Assembly (NCBI RefSeq): GCF_020991415.1
Contig: NZ_JAJMOY010000002.1
Coordinates: 496,001 to 560,000, forward strand
DNA length: 64,000 bases
Direction of reading: 5' to 3'
From: Flavobacterium sp. ENC
GTDB taxonomy: Bacteria; Bacteroidota; Bacteroidia; Flavobacteriales; Flavobacteriaceae
Of the stretch, positions 47,828 to 57,273 are shown one piece after another. The notes beneath the pieces are model-generated. The model did no database searches. It was not told the origin of the DNA and was given only the letters and a program-made list of their open reading frames with translations. The number at the start of each line of letters is the position of its first letter. Position 1 is the stretch's first letter. The position numbers and the translations under genes are program-made.

Positions 47828-49469
47828 ATTAAAGTTTTCCTATGTTGTTTATCTTTTGCTTTATGCAATACCCAACACGATTCTGAGCTTTGGAATCGTT
47901 TATATCATTAATAATGTGATATCCGGAAAAACAGATTTCTTAACAGATTATATGGGTATTGTGTTTGTCTCCACAGTGGTCTACACCTATCTGCTGAATA
48001 TCATCTTTCAGAAAAAAATCAATAAATACTCTTTTGAAGTACTGTATGAAAACGAGAAAAAGATATTCGATAAAATATTAAAAGCCCCGTTAATCACGCT
48101 CGAAAAACTGGGTTCCCAGCGCTTTTACACAGCCATAGAAGATTTAAGGATCTTCGCAACTTTTCCGGAAGTGGTCACCCATACGATGAATTCATTGCTG
48201 ATGTTACTGCTTTGCATGATTTACCTGTTTACATTATCCGTTTCGGCGGCTTTAGTGGTGGTAGGTTTAATCATCCTGATTGCTGTAACCTATTTTCTGG
48301 TAATCAGCACGATGTCGCAAAAAGTAGCTGCTCTTAGAAAATACAACGAGCATTATTATAAATATGTAGACGATGTCATAAAGGGCTTTAAAGGCTTTAA
48401 GCTCAGTACCGGCAGACGTGAAAAACTAATGAAGGAACACTTGTCACCAAACAGGGAAAATGCCAAAATTCTGGATTTTAATATCAACTACGTTTTTTTA
48501 TCCATCAATTTGATAAGTCAGTACGGGCTGTACCTGGTGATTGGATCCATCCTGTTTTTACTGCCTGAGATTGGAATCTTAAAAAGAGAAGATGTGATTT
48601 CGTATGTGGTGATTCTGCTATTTGTTTCAGGGCCTATCAACAACCTGATTAATATGCAGAATGTGTATACGAGGCTTACCGTTGCCAACAACAGAATAAA
48701 GAAATTCCTTAAGGATTTTGACAGTACAGAAGCAGCCGTAACCCTTAAAACTGCAGACACGGAAGCTTTCACTTCGTTACGATTTAATCAGATTCATTTT
48801 GCCTATGAAAATAATGCTGCCGAAAAAACATTTGCCTTAGGACCTGTAAACCTTTCCATAGCAAAAGGGGAAATGATCTTCATCATTGGCGGAAACGGCA
48901 GTGGCAAAAGTACTTTTATCAACATCCTGACCGGTTTGTATCAGCCTACGGAAGGAGAAATAATCGTAAACAACCAACAAAACAGTACCGGCAAAACAAC
49001 CACACAAAACCTGATCTCAGCAGTTTTTACAGACAATCATATCTACTCGCATAATTACGATCCGTATGCCTTAGAGAATAACGGGGAATACAGGGAGCTG
49101 CTGCGAATAATGGAACTCGACAAAGTGATTGCCGATGACAAGGAAGAATCTGCAAGACGTCCATTTTCTAAAGGGCAGGGCAAAAGAATGTCCCTGATTT
49201 TTGCACTACTGGAAGATAAGCCAATTCTCGTATTAGACGAATGGGCCGCCGATCAGGATCCGCATTTCAGGAAATATTTCTACGAAAACTTACTGCCGAA
49301 GTTAAAGCAGGAAGGTAAAACCATTATCGCCGTAACCCATGACGATGCTTATTTCAAGTATGCAGACCGAATCTTAAAATTTGATTACGGAGAAATTGTA
49401 AAAGACTTCAAAGTAAAAGACGAAGCCCTGCACACAGAAAACTTATGGCATGATGAAGTACAGCGCTAG
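47820..49469 (+). CDS. cyclic-peptide export ABC transporter (PvdE/SyrD family)
   Basis: 549-residue half-transporter with a membrane domain of about six helices (1-300) fused to an ATPase domain (about 325-549). Walker A is GGNGSGKST and Walker B is ILVLDEWAADQDP followed by FRKYFYENLLP and VTHDDAYF, the distinctive signature of the cyclic-peptide transporter family. The ABC signature is the divergent FSKGQGKR, usual for this family. Members export peptide siderophores or lipopeptides, or their precursors, across the inner membrane, as a dimer. Its place in the operon makes it the likely exporter of the cluster product. Confidence 0.92.
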   Translation: MFKLKFSYVVYLLLYAIPNTILSFGIVYIINNVISGKTDFLTDYMGIVFVSTVVYTYLLNIIFQKKINKYSFEVLYENEKKIFDKILKAPLITLEKLGSQRFYTAIEDLRIFATFPEVVTHTMNSLLMLLLCMIYLFTLSVSAALVVVGLIILIAVTYFLVISTMSQKVAALRKYNEHYYKYVDDVIKGFKGFKLSTGRREKLMKEHLSPNRENAKILDFNINYVFLSINLISQYGLYLVIGSILFLLPEIGILKREDVISYVVILLFVSGPINNLINMQNVYTRLTVANNRIKKFLKDFDSTEAAVTLKTADTEAFTSLRFNQIHFAYENNAAEKTFALGPVNLSIAKGEMIFIIGGNGSGKSTFINILTGLYQPTEGEIIVNNQQNSTGKTTTQNLISAVFTDNHIYSHNYDPYALENNGEYRELLRIMELDKVIADDKEESARRPFSKGQGKRMSLIFALLEDKPILVLDEWAADQDPHFRKYFYENLLPKLKQEGKTIIAVTHDDAYFKYADRILKFDYGEIVKDFKVKDEALHTENLWHDEVQR

Positions 49470-49541
49470 AAGATAAATGGGGCAAATGCTGCAACAGAGA
49501 TCACATTTTTATACTACAGACTATTAAATACCACACTTTTC

Positions 49542-52500
49542 ATGAAACTGACGCTTCCACAACAAGATGTTTATTTCGAACAATTATTGTTTCCCAATGA
49601 CCCTATTTATAACATTGGGGCTAAAATCGAAATTAAAGGAGTCCTACATACAGACGCTTTCAGAAAAGCCTATACCGCGCTTATTGATCAGCACGATACG
49701 TACAGAAGCATACTCGTAAAAAATCAGGAAGAGATAGCGATCAAAATAGTCGAGGAGCACCAGTCGCAATTGGGATTTGCAGATTTCTCCGATCGCGTGA
49801 ATGCCGAAGAAGAAGCGGCCGATTACATGCAAAAAGAGTTTATGAAGCCTTTTGATTTATTCGATGAAAATCTTTTGCATGTTTTTACGCTGGTTAAAGT
49901 GAAAGAAGATTTCCATTACCTGTTTTCGGTGTACCACCACATCATTACCGATGGCTGGGGCACGTCCCTAATGTTTCAGAGACTTGTGCAGAATTATAAT
50001 GAAATCTATGAATCCGGGGATGTTATCACAATCTATCCTTTCCCTTATAAGGAGTTTATGGAGGATGATTACGAGTATCAAAATTCCGAAGCTTTTTTGG
50101 AAGATAAAAAGTATTGGGTGGAGAAATTTAAAATACTGCCTGAAGCGCTGCTGGAAAAAGAATTTTTAGCTGATGGACCAGAAAATAAAAGCAGCCGTAA
50201 AGAGCTGATTATTAAAAGAGAAGTATACAATCAGTTAAACGAACTGGCGGCAGAAAATAAATGCTCTTCCTTCCATATAATTTTATCCGTTTTGTATACC
50301 TATTTCGGAAGAAAACATCAAAATAATGACTTTGCCATAGGGCTGCCGGTTTTAAACAGAAGCAAAGCGAAATACAAGAAAACAGTAGGTCTTTTTATGG
50401 GCATCTCACCTTTAAGAATAACGCTGGATTTCGAGACTACTTTCGAAGAATTAATCACGCAGATCAAAAATCAGTTGAGGAATGATTACCGCCACCAGCG
50501 CTTTCCGTTGGGCAAACTCATACAGGAACTTCAGGTTTTTACGGAAAAAGAAAAAATATTCAATATTACGCTGTCTTACGAAAAGCAAAATTATGCTACG
50601 GATTTTATGAACACCAAAACCCGCGTAATTCCGCTTACACATCAGTCAGAGCGCGTGGCGCTGGCGATTTATATCCGTGAATTTGATGAATCGGAAGACG
50701 TAAAAATTGATTTTGATTACAATCTGAACTATTTTAATGAGGTCCGGATAACGCAATTGGTGCATCATTTTGAAAACCTGCTGCAGCACATTTTAGTCCG
50801 GCCCGGCAAAAAGTTAAAAGAACTGGACTATGTAACAACTGACGAAAGAAATCAGGTTTTAGAAGCATTCAATGCAACAAAAACAGCGTATCAGAACGAT
50901 ATCACCTTTCTGGACTTATTTCAGCAGCAGGTAGAAAATTTCCCCGGAAAAGAAGCTTTAAAAGACGAATACAGATCGTACTCCTATGCCGAACTGCATA
51001 AATTATCGAACCAGATCGCCCAATATCTTAGCACAACCTATGGCAAAAAAGACAAATCGCCTATCGCTGTTTTACTGGAACGATCGGCCAATATGGTGGT
51101 TGTTTTGCTGGGGATATTAAAATCAGGAAGATCGTATATTCCGTTAGATCCCGCTTTTCCGGAAGACAGGCTCAACTATATTATTGACAACAGTCAGAGC
51201 AAAATACTGATAAATGAAAAAGACTATTGGCTCAATACAGCCGATGATGTACGTGTCATAGCCTTAGAAAACATTCTGGAAGGAATCGAGATCTTCAACG
51301 GAACACCCGGAAAAACAGTTTGCCCTGAAGATACGGCCTATATCATCTACACCTCGGGTTCGACAGGAAACCCAAAAGGAGTAGCGATTGGGCATAAAGC
51401 ATTGCTTAATTTTTTAATCAGTATACAGCAAAAACCGGGTGTTGGATTACACGATACTTTCTTTTCGGTAACGACCTATTCCTTTGATATTTCAATATTA
51501 GAGTTTTTCGTGCCCCTAATATCAGGAGCTGCTTTATATGTGGCGAATCAGAGTGTTTTGTCCGATCCGAATCTGATTATCGAAAAAATAAAGGAAATAC
51601 AACCCACAATTATTCAGGCCACACCAAGTTTTTACCAGATGCTGTTCCATGCAGGCTGGCAGGGCGGCGAGCGATTAAAAGTATTATGCGGAGGCGATTT
51701 GTTAAGTGAAGCACTCGCAGAAAAACTAATCAGCAATACCTCAGAGTTGTGGAATATGTATGGGCCGACAGAAACGACGATCTGGTCCAGCATCAAAAAA
51801 ATCAGTCATTTTAAAGAGGCATCAAACATTGGGAAACCAATAAACAATACGCAGTTTTATATCCTGGATGAATTCTTAAGCCCTAAACCTGTCGGAACGC
51901 CCGGAGCCCTTTATATTGCAGGTGACGGACTTGCGAAAGGATATTATAAAAATGAAGAATTGACCAGACAAAAATTCATTGCTAACCCGTTTGACAGCAC
52001 CAGTTTGTTATACGAAACCGGAGATGTCGGAAAATGGAATGACAACGGAGAGATTACATTTTTAGGCAGAAATGACAATCAGGTTAAAATCAGAGGGTAC
52101 AGAATTGAACTCGGGGATATTGAGTCGCAATTGAATCAGATAGAAGGAGTTCGGAATTCGGTTGTAATCGCTAAAAAAGGAGAACAGCAGGAGGCTTTTT
52201 TAGTCGCTTACTTTTTAAAAACCGAAGAAACGGATGTGGAAAAAATTCATACCACATTAAAAATGAATCTTCCTTACTATATGGTTCCGAACGTGATTAT
52301 TCCTTTGGAAGAATTTCCGCTTACGCCCAACCAGAAAATAGACCGGAAGTCTTTGTCGCAAAGAGCCATCTTGCAGGAAACCAATTATGATGATTTTAAA
52401 GCTCCCGTTTCGGTCTTAGAAGAAAAACTTGCCGGATACTGGAAACAAGTATTGAATACCACAGCACCGATAAGCGTAAAGGATAACTTTTTTGCCTTAG

Positions 52501-53987
52501 GAGGGCATTCGCTTAACGCAGTTAAACTGATTGGCTTAGTAGCCGCGGAACTTTCACTGACAATTTCCCTGAAAACTATTTTCGACTATCCAACAATCGA
52601 ATTGCTGGCGCATCATTTACAAAAACTCATTCCCAATCCAGCGGTGGCATTGTCAAAATCAGAATCTAAAGCTTTTTATGCGGTAACCCCGCCTCAGTAC
52701 AATATCTGGCTGGCGTCACAGCAGGAAAACACTTCAGCGGCCTATAATATGTTTGCCGCTTACAGTATAGAGGGAATTGTGAATTTGGACAAAATTTCAG
52801 CTGCCCTGCACAAAATCATTCAAAAGCATGAAATCCTGAGAACCAATTTTATTGAAATTAACGGAGTACCGTATCAAAAAATTAAGGCTTTCGAAGACGT
52901 AAAATTTACCCTTTCTACTGCTGAAACAACAACGGAAAAAGCAGCGGAAATCATAAATCAATTTAATACCAAAACATTTGATTTAGAAAAAGACCTGCTG
53001 CTAAGGGTACAGCTTCTTCAGACCGGGGAAAATAAATCAGTATTGCTTTTTTGTACGCATCACCTTATAATGGATGGTTTATCGCTGGAAATTTTCATTA
53101 CTGAATTTATTAAAAATTACAAGGAGGGCGGTTCTTCGAAAACAACAAAAGAGACCGATGTACAATTTCAGTTTAAAGATTATTCGGAATGGTTTATTAA
53201 AACAGTGGAAGAGGATGCTGAAAAAAATGAAATATTCTGGAAAAAATACCTTCAGGATTATCAGCCTGCTGCTTCATTTGAAAGGGATTTTGATAATAAG
53301 CAGAATGAGCAGGGAGGAAGCAAATATGAGTTTGAACTAAGCATAGACACTACTTCGGCTTTAAAAAAACTGGCTCTTGACGAGCAGGTTACTTTTTATA
53401 CCGTTTTGGCAGCATCATTGAATGTGCTGATTTACAAATTTTCTAATCGTACTGATATCTGTATCGGAACCGTCAGCTCGGGCAGGACTATTCCGGAACT
53501 CCATAGCCAAATCGGAATGTTTGTGAAAACCCTTATTTTAAGGACTCAACCCGAACCCGAACAGACTTTTCTGACCGTATTGAAAAAGACGCAAAGTAAT
53601 TTATTGGCGATTAATGACTATCAGAATCTTCCCTTTGATAAAATTCCACAAGCTGTTTTTGACCTGATGCTGGTGTATCAGAATCCGGAGTTTTCATTTG
53701 AAAACAGCATTCAATTAGGCGATTTGAAACTGACTTCTTATCCGGTCGATAGTACCTACAGCAGAATGCCGCTGGTATTTAATTTGTATGAGAGCGACGA
53801 TCGCCTGAAAGGAATTATAGATTACAATTCTGATTTATTTGATAAGGATACCCTACAGCTGCTTGCGGCTACGTATACAATTCTTTTAAATGAAATAGTA
53901 AAAAATCCATCAGTAAGAGTAGAGGCAATCGAGGCTAAAATTGAACTGGAGAAAAGCACGGTGTCTGATTTTGATTTTAATTTCTAA
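49542..53987 (+). CDS. NRPS-4: C-A-T-C single module with extra terminal C domain (predicted Gly)
   Basis: 1481-residue synthetase. C1 (1 to about 430) begins directly at LTLPQQDVYFEQLLFPNDPIYNIG and has HHIITDG near 130. A (about 460-945) gives DILQLGMIW(K), the canonical Gly code, with NQKIDRK in place of NGKxDRK. T is near 990 (GGHSL). A complete second C domain (about 1045-1460) carries HHLIMDG and is followed only by a short acidic-aromatic tail (STVSDFDFNF). A C-terminal condensation domain with no A or T behind it must act in trans. NRPS-1, which begins with half a C domain, is the obvious recipient. Alternatively, C1 is a lipo-initiation domain and the protein starts the chain with acyl-Gly. 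The PPTase gene begins 4 bases after the stop. Confidence 0.93.
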   Translation: MKLTLPQQDVYFEQLLFPNDPIYNIGAKIEIKGVLHTDAFRKAYTALIDQHDTYRSILVKNQEEIAIKIVEEHQSQLGFADFSDRVNAEEEAADYMQKEFMKPFDLFDENLLHVFTLVKVKEDFHYLFSVYHHIITDGWGTSLMFQRLVQNYNEIYESGDVITIYPFPYKEFMEDDYEYQNSEAFLEDKKYWVEKFKILPEALLEKEFLADGPENKSSRKELIIKREVYNQLNELAAENKCSSFHIILSVLYTYFGRKHQNNDFAIGLPVLNRSKAKYKKTVGLFMGISPLRITLDFETTFEELITQIKNQLRNDYRHQRFPLGKLIQELQVFTEKEKIFNITLSYEKQNYATDFMNTKTRVIPLTHQSERVALAIYIREFDESEDVKIDFDYNLNYFNEVRITQLVHHFENLLQHILVRPGKKLKELDYVTTDERNQVLEAFNATKTAYQNDITFLDLFQQQVENFPGKEALKDEYRSYSYAELHKLSNQIAQYLSTTYGKKDKSPIAVLLERSANMVVVLLGILKSGRSYIPLDPAFPEDRLNYIIDNSQSKILINEKDYWLNTADDVRVIALENILEGIEIFNGTPGKTVCPEDTAYIIYTSGSTGNPKGVAIGHKALLNFLISIQQKPGVGLHDTFFSVTTYSFDISILEFFVPLISGAALYVANQSVLSDPNLIIEKIKEIQPTIIQATPSFYQMLFHAGWQGGERLKVLCGGDLLSEALAEKLISNTSELWNMYGPTETTIWSSIKKISHFKEASNIGKPINNTQFYILDEFLSPKPVGTPGALYIAGDGLAKGYYKNEELTRQKFIANPFDSTSLLYETGDVGKWNDNGEITFLGRNDNQVKIRGYRIELGDIESQLNQIEGVRNSVVIAKKGEQQEAFLVAYFLKTEETDVEKIHTTLKMNLPYYMVPNVIIPLEEFPLTPNQKIDRKSLSQRAILQETNYDDFKAPVSVLEEKLAGYWKQVLNTTAPISVKDNFFALGGHSLNAVKLIGLVAAELSLTISLKTIFDYPTIELLAHHLQKLIPNPAVALSKSESKAFYAVTPPQYNIWLASQQENTSAAYNMFAAYSIEGIVNLDKISAALHKIIQKHEILRTNFIEINGVPYQKIKAFEDVKFTLSTAETTTEKAAEIINQFNTKTFDLEKDLLLRVQLLQTGENKSVLLFCTHHLIMDGLSLEIFITEFIKNYKEGGSSKTTKETDVQFQFKDYSEWFIKTVEEDAEKNEIFWKKYLQDYQPAASFERDFDNKQNEQGGSKYEFELSIDTTSALKKLALDEQVTFYTVLAASLNVLIYKFSNRTDICIGTVSSGRTIPELHSQIGMFVKTLILRTQPEPEQTFLTVLKKTQSNLLAINDYQNLPFDKIPQAVFDLMLVYQNPEFSFENSIQLGDLKLTSYPVDSTYSRMPLVFNLYESDDRLKGIIDYNSDLFDKDTLQLLAATYTILLNEIVKNPSVRVEAIEAKIELEKSTVSDFDFNF

Positions 53988-53990
53988 GTT

Positions 53991-54626
53991 TTGGTTTCTA
54001 TCTATTATTCGTATTTGTCGGAAGAAAATCACGAAAATTTACTGAAAAACAGTCTGCCGGATTTTCCGGAAGACTATCAGAATAAGATCAGACGCTATAG
54101 AAGATGGCAGGACGCGCAATTATCGCTTTTGGGCCGGGTATTATTGTTCAGGGGAATGGAAGAAGCCGGTTTGTTTTACGCTCCTGATCAGGAGATAAAA
54201 TACACGGCTTACAACAAACCCTATCTGGAAGGGAATCCCATGCCGTTTAATATTTCGCATTCGGGAGAAATCGTGGTTTGCGCCATAAGTGATCAGGGCG
54301 AAATAGGCATTGATATCGAAATCGTAAACGATGTGATCATTGATGACTTTAAGTTTCAGATGACCGAAAACGAATGGAATAAAATAAGCACTTCCACTAA
54401 CATAAAAAGTGCTTTTTTTGAGTATTGGACACAGAAAGAAGCGGTTATAAAAGCCCATGGCCACGGATTAACAATCCCTTTGTCATCTTTTGAAATTGCA
54501 GATCATAAAACCGAAATTCAGGGAGAAAAATTCTATCTGAAAGAAATAAAAATAGATGAAAAGTACCAATGTACGATTTCATTAAAAACAACGATTAAGG
54601 ATGTGGTACTGAAATACCTGCTGTAA
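53991..54626 (+). CDS. 4'-phosphopantetheinyl transferase (Sfp-type superfamily)
   Basis: 211-residue protein with the two PPTase signatures: GIDIEIV (Mg-binding Asp/Glu) and WTQKEAVIKAHGHGL. The N-terminal block KIRRYRRWQDAQLSLLGRVLL and NISHSGEIVVCA also fit. It converts the apo carrier domains of the cluster to the holo form with coenzyme A. The only start that keeps the conserved N-terminus is the TTG at 53991, two codons after an in-frame stop and just past the NRPS-4 stop. The next ATG is about 55 codons in and would remove conserved sequence. An unusual start immediately after the previous stop suggests translational coupling. Confidence 0.9.
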   Translation: MVSIYYSYLSEENHENLLKNSLPDFPEDYQNKIRRYRRWQDAQLSLLGRVLLFRGMEEAGLFYAPDQEIKYTAYNKPYLEGNPMPFNISHSGEIVVCAISDQGEIGIDIEIVNDVIIDDFKFQMTENEWNKISTSTNIKSAFFEYWTQKEAVIKAHGHGLTIPLSSFEIADHKTEIQGEKFYLKEIKIDEKYQCTISLKTTIKDVVLKYLL

Positions 54627-54650
54627 ACTAATAATTTAACTAAAAATAAA

Positions 54651-56591
54651 ATGAAAAACCTATTACGCCTGTTTTTATTGCTGGTTCTGTTCCCTACTTG
54701 TCTGTTTTCGCAAACGGATGTTTTTAAATTCGAAAAAACAACCACTTTTTTCCCCGAAGCACAAAACATCAATGCGGAGAACATAGAGTGGGGGTATCTG
54801 ACCGTTCCTGAAAACTGGGATAAGCCCGAAGGTAAAAAAATCAAAATAGCAGTTGCTATTCTAAAAAGCACCTCAAAAAATGCAGACAAAAATCCTGTTC
54901 TTTATATTGAAGGAGGACCGGGCGCCGGAGGAATTAAGGGAATATGGGGCTGGTTTAAAAATCCGTTAAGAAGTCACAGTACTATTATTTTAACAGATGT
55001 AAGGGGCACCGGTTTTTCGTTCCCTAAATTTTGTCCCGACCTCGGAAAGAAGTTCCTGGAAATACTGGCCAAAAACCAAAATGCCACTCAGGATGAACGG
55101 CAAAAAACGATGGCAGCAATGGCCTGCAAACAAGACTTAGTAAACAGGGATATTGACCTGAACGCCTACAACAGCAAAGCAATAGCCAAAGACCTGAATG
55201 CTTTAAAAAAGGCTTTGGGGTACTCCAAATGGAATAGTTACGGTGTTTCCTACGGAACCTATACCGCTCAGGTCTATGCAAATGATTTCCCGGAGGACAT
55301 TCAGTCCCTGATTCTGGATTCTTCTGTTTCGGATATTTCCGGTTATTATAACCAGAATACAACCAACTACGTCAATAGCCTTGAAAAAGTCTTTAGTGCC
55401 TGTAAAAATGACCCGAATTGCAATAAACAGTTTCCCGATTTGGAAAAAGTTTATTATGAGACTATAGCAAAATTAGAAAAACAACCGATCACCGTCAAAG
55501 TAGATAAAAAAGTTATTTCCAGTGGTGAATTCACGTATAATGTCGAAGATTTCAAAATCGCCATCCAGCAATCCCTGTATCAAAGGAAATTAATCGAAGT
55601 ATTGCCCTTGCTCATTACCGAATTTAACAGCGGCAATAAAAACACCTTAAGTGCACTGGTCGCGGCTTTTTCAGGTGCTCTGGGATTAGACTACGGACAG
55701 TATTATTGTGTGAGCTGTAAAGAGACGGTTCCATTTAATTCGATGGCAGCGTTTAATGAAAATTCAGATAAGTATAAAAAATTAAAAGGCGGGCTCTCCT
55801 TTTATAAGTCAGATTTTTTAGTCTGTGACAAATGGAATTTAGGGGTAGCAGGTGCGCCCGCGACCAAAAATGATTTATCGAATCTGTCTGCATTAACAGC
55901 CCCTGTTTTGGTGCTTGCGGGAGCCTTTGATCCCATTACTCCGGCTTCAAACGGAAAGGTAACGGCTGACCGGTTTAAAAATGGATTTTTAGTGAATGCC
56001 CCTGTTTACGGACATGCCCCGGGCTTTTCTAAAATCGGTGGTGAAATTATAGCCGGTTTTGTAAGCAATCCGAATAAAAAACCGGATGTAAACGGATTCC
56101 AGTCCCTTAACAAAGTAAATTTTGTAACCGATGTAAAATTGAACGGAGGTGTTTCAAATTTTGCCAATAGCCTGAATGGCTTTAATCTTTTATTTTTTGC
56201 ACCCTTGCTTATTGCCTTTCTCATTTTACTGGTGGCTGTTTTTGGATTGCTGTACCTCTTCATCAAAAAAGAAATCGCGGCCAAAGCCAATAAATGGATC
56301 AGGGTTTTAATTGTAATTACGGCCTTATCTGGACTGTTTACCATTATAGGATTTGTATTAGCGGTCAGTGATACAGCAAAAGATAATTTTTATATACTGG
56401 CTTTCGGAATGCGCAGCCAGTTTGATTACCTGTTTATCGTACAGTGGTTTTTTATCGTATTTACGATCGTTTCCATACTTTATTTTGCACTTAAAATTAA
56501 ATCCATTTCAAACGCAGCCGTTCTGTCGACAATACTGTTCTCTTTGGTTATCCTGGGCGTTTACTTTCAATATTGGGGATTTTTGCTTTAA
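54651..56591 (+). CDS. membrane-anchored alpha/beta-hydrolase peptidase (S33/tripeptidyl aminopeptidase-like)
   Basis: 646-residue protein with a signal peptide (MKNLLRLFLLLVLFPTCLFSQ), an alpha/beta-hydrolase domain and a C-terminal bundle of about four membrane helices (about 515-646). Family marks are EGGPGAGG (oxyanion region), DVRGTGFS, GVSYGTYTAQVYA (nucleophile Ser near 200), AGAFDPITP (Asp) and YGHAPGF (His). Related S33 enzymes release N-terminal residues from short peptides. Signal peptide plus C-terminal helices place the active site in the periplasm, held at the inner membrane. It is the last gene of the run, 24 bases after the PPTase. It may process the exported peptide or provide self-protection; both are inferences from position. 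Confidence 0.85.
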   Translation: MKNLLRLFLLLVLFPTCLFSQTDVFKFEKTTTFFPEAQNINAENIEWGYLTVPENWDKPEGKKIKIAVAILKSTSKNADKNPVLYIEGGPGAGGIKGIWGWFKNPLRSHSTIILTDVRGTGFSFPKFCPDLGKKFLEILAKNQNATQDERQKTMAAMACKQDLVNRDIDLNAYNSKAIAKDLNALKKALGYSKWNSYGVSYGTYTAQVYANDFPEDIQSLILDSSVSDISGYYNQNTTNYVNSLEKVFSACKNDPNCNKQFPDLEKVYYETIAKLEKQPITVKVDKKVISSGEFTYNVEDFKIAIQQSLYQRKLIEVLPLLITEFNSGNKNTLSALVAAFSGALGLDYGQYYCVSCKETVPFNSMAAFNENSDKYKKLKGGLSFYKSDFLVCDKWNLGVAGAPATKNDLSNLSALTAPVLVLAGAFDPITPASNGKVTADRFKNGFLVNAPVYGHAPGFSKIGGEIIAGFVSNPNKKPDVNGFQSLNKVNFVTDVKLNGGVSNFANSLNGFNLLFFAPLLIAFLILLVAVFGLLYLFIKKEIAAKANKWIRVLIVITALSGLFTIIGFVLAVSDTAKDNFYILAFGMRSQFDYLFIVQWFFIVFTIVSILYFALKIKSISNAAVLSTILFSLVILGVYFQYWGFLL

Positions 56592-56625
56592 AAACAAATA
56601 ACTGGCATGCTTCGTAGACGTAAAA

Positions 56626-56662
56626 ATGACAATTTTTCATAATCAAAATGAAAAATTGTCAT
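56626..56662. repeat. perfect 15-bp inverted repeat after the cluster
   Basis: ATGACAATTTTTCAT (56626-56640), a 7-base spacer, then ATGAAAAATTGTCAT (56648-56662). It lies between the peptidase stop and the small heat-shock gene. On the + strand it is followed by A residues, so it is not a classical terminator for the cluster. On the - strand it would be followed by a short T run, but no - strand gene reads into it. It may be an operator for the heat-shock gene or a transcript 3'-end structure. Confidence 0.6.
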
Positions 56663-56766
56663 AAAAAAGCGATGTAAAGCGTTTGGCATTTGTTTTGTTT
56701 TTCTACGACTGCACAACAGGTGCAAGTTCTAAAAATTATGGTATAACAATTTTAAAAATTAAAGTT

Positions 56767-57219
56767 ATGAATCTTATTAAAAGAAACGGAAGCCGCTTAC
56801 CGGCTTTACCAAGAGTATTTTTTGATGATGTTTTTGGCCAAGATCTTTTCAATTGGGAAAACAGCAATTTTTCAACAACAAGAACCACGCTGCCATCAGT
56901 GAACATCAAGGAAACGCCGGAAAGTTATGAAGTGGAAGTTGCAGCTCCGGGCATGAACAAGGAAGACTTTAAGGTTACCCTGGAAAACGGACAGCTGCTT
57001 ATTTCTTCAGTGAAAGAAAACGAAGTGAATACCCAAAAGGAAAATTTTACCCGCAGGGAATTTAGTTATCAATCCTTCCAGCGAAGTTTTGTACTGCCTA
57101 AAAATGTAGTGGACGAGGATAATATACAGGCTCGTTATGAAAACGGAATTTTATTATTGTCGATTCCTAAGCTGGAGCAGGCAAAACAAAAAGAACCAAG
57201 GCTGATTGCCATCTCGTAA
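56767..57219 (+). CDS. Hsp20/alpha-crystallin family small heat-shock protein
   Basis: 150-residue protein starting at the ATG at 56767 (MNLIKRNGSRLPALP). The alpha-crystallin domain covers about 45-140: LPSVNIKETPESYEVEVAAPG, EDFKVTLENGQLLISS, RREFSYQSFQRSFVLP, and the closing motif ARYENGILLLSIPK. A longer reading from 56683 adds unconserved sequence and is rejected. It binds unfolded proteins as an ATP-independent chaperone. A possible promoter is TTTG at 56682-56685, 18 bases from a degenerate TACGACTG at 56704-56711. It ends at a bidirectional terminator shared with the antiporter gene. Confidence 0.93.
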   Translation: MNLIKRNGSRLPALPRVFFDDVFGQDLFNWENSNFSTTRTTLPSVNIKETPESYEVEVAAPGMNKEDFKVTLENGQLLISSVKENEVNTQKENFTRREFSYQSFQRSFVLPKNVVDEDNIQARYENGILLLSIPKLEQAKQKEPRLIAIS

Positions 57220-57237
57220 CGTTTTAACGACTTATTT

Positions 57238-57266
57238 AAAAGCTGCTTTTTCAGGCAGCTTTTTTT
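57238..57266. terminator. bidirectional terminator between Hsp20 and antiporter genes
   Basis: AAAGCTGC-TTTTTCAG-GCAGCTTT stem followed by T residues on + and preceded by A residues, so it can serve both convergent genes (stops at 57219 + and 57274 -). Confidence 0.85.
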
Positions 57267-57273
57267 ATAAGAT

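Noticed and set aside
30877..49469. Siderophore cluster, from TonB receptor plus PvdE-like exporter
   Set aside because: No hydroxamate, catechol or salicylate genes, no ornithine or lysine monooxygenase, and no iron-box is visible; the receptor family is not siderophore-specific. Left open, not asserted.
56683..56766. Upstream extension of the small heat-shock protein
   Set aside because: Added residues are not conserved family sequence and overlap the likely promoter.
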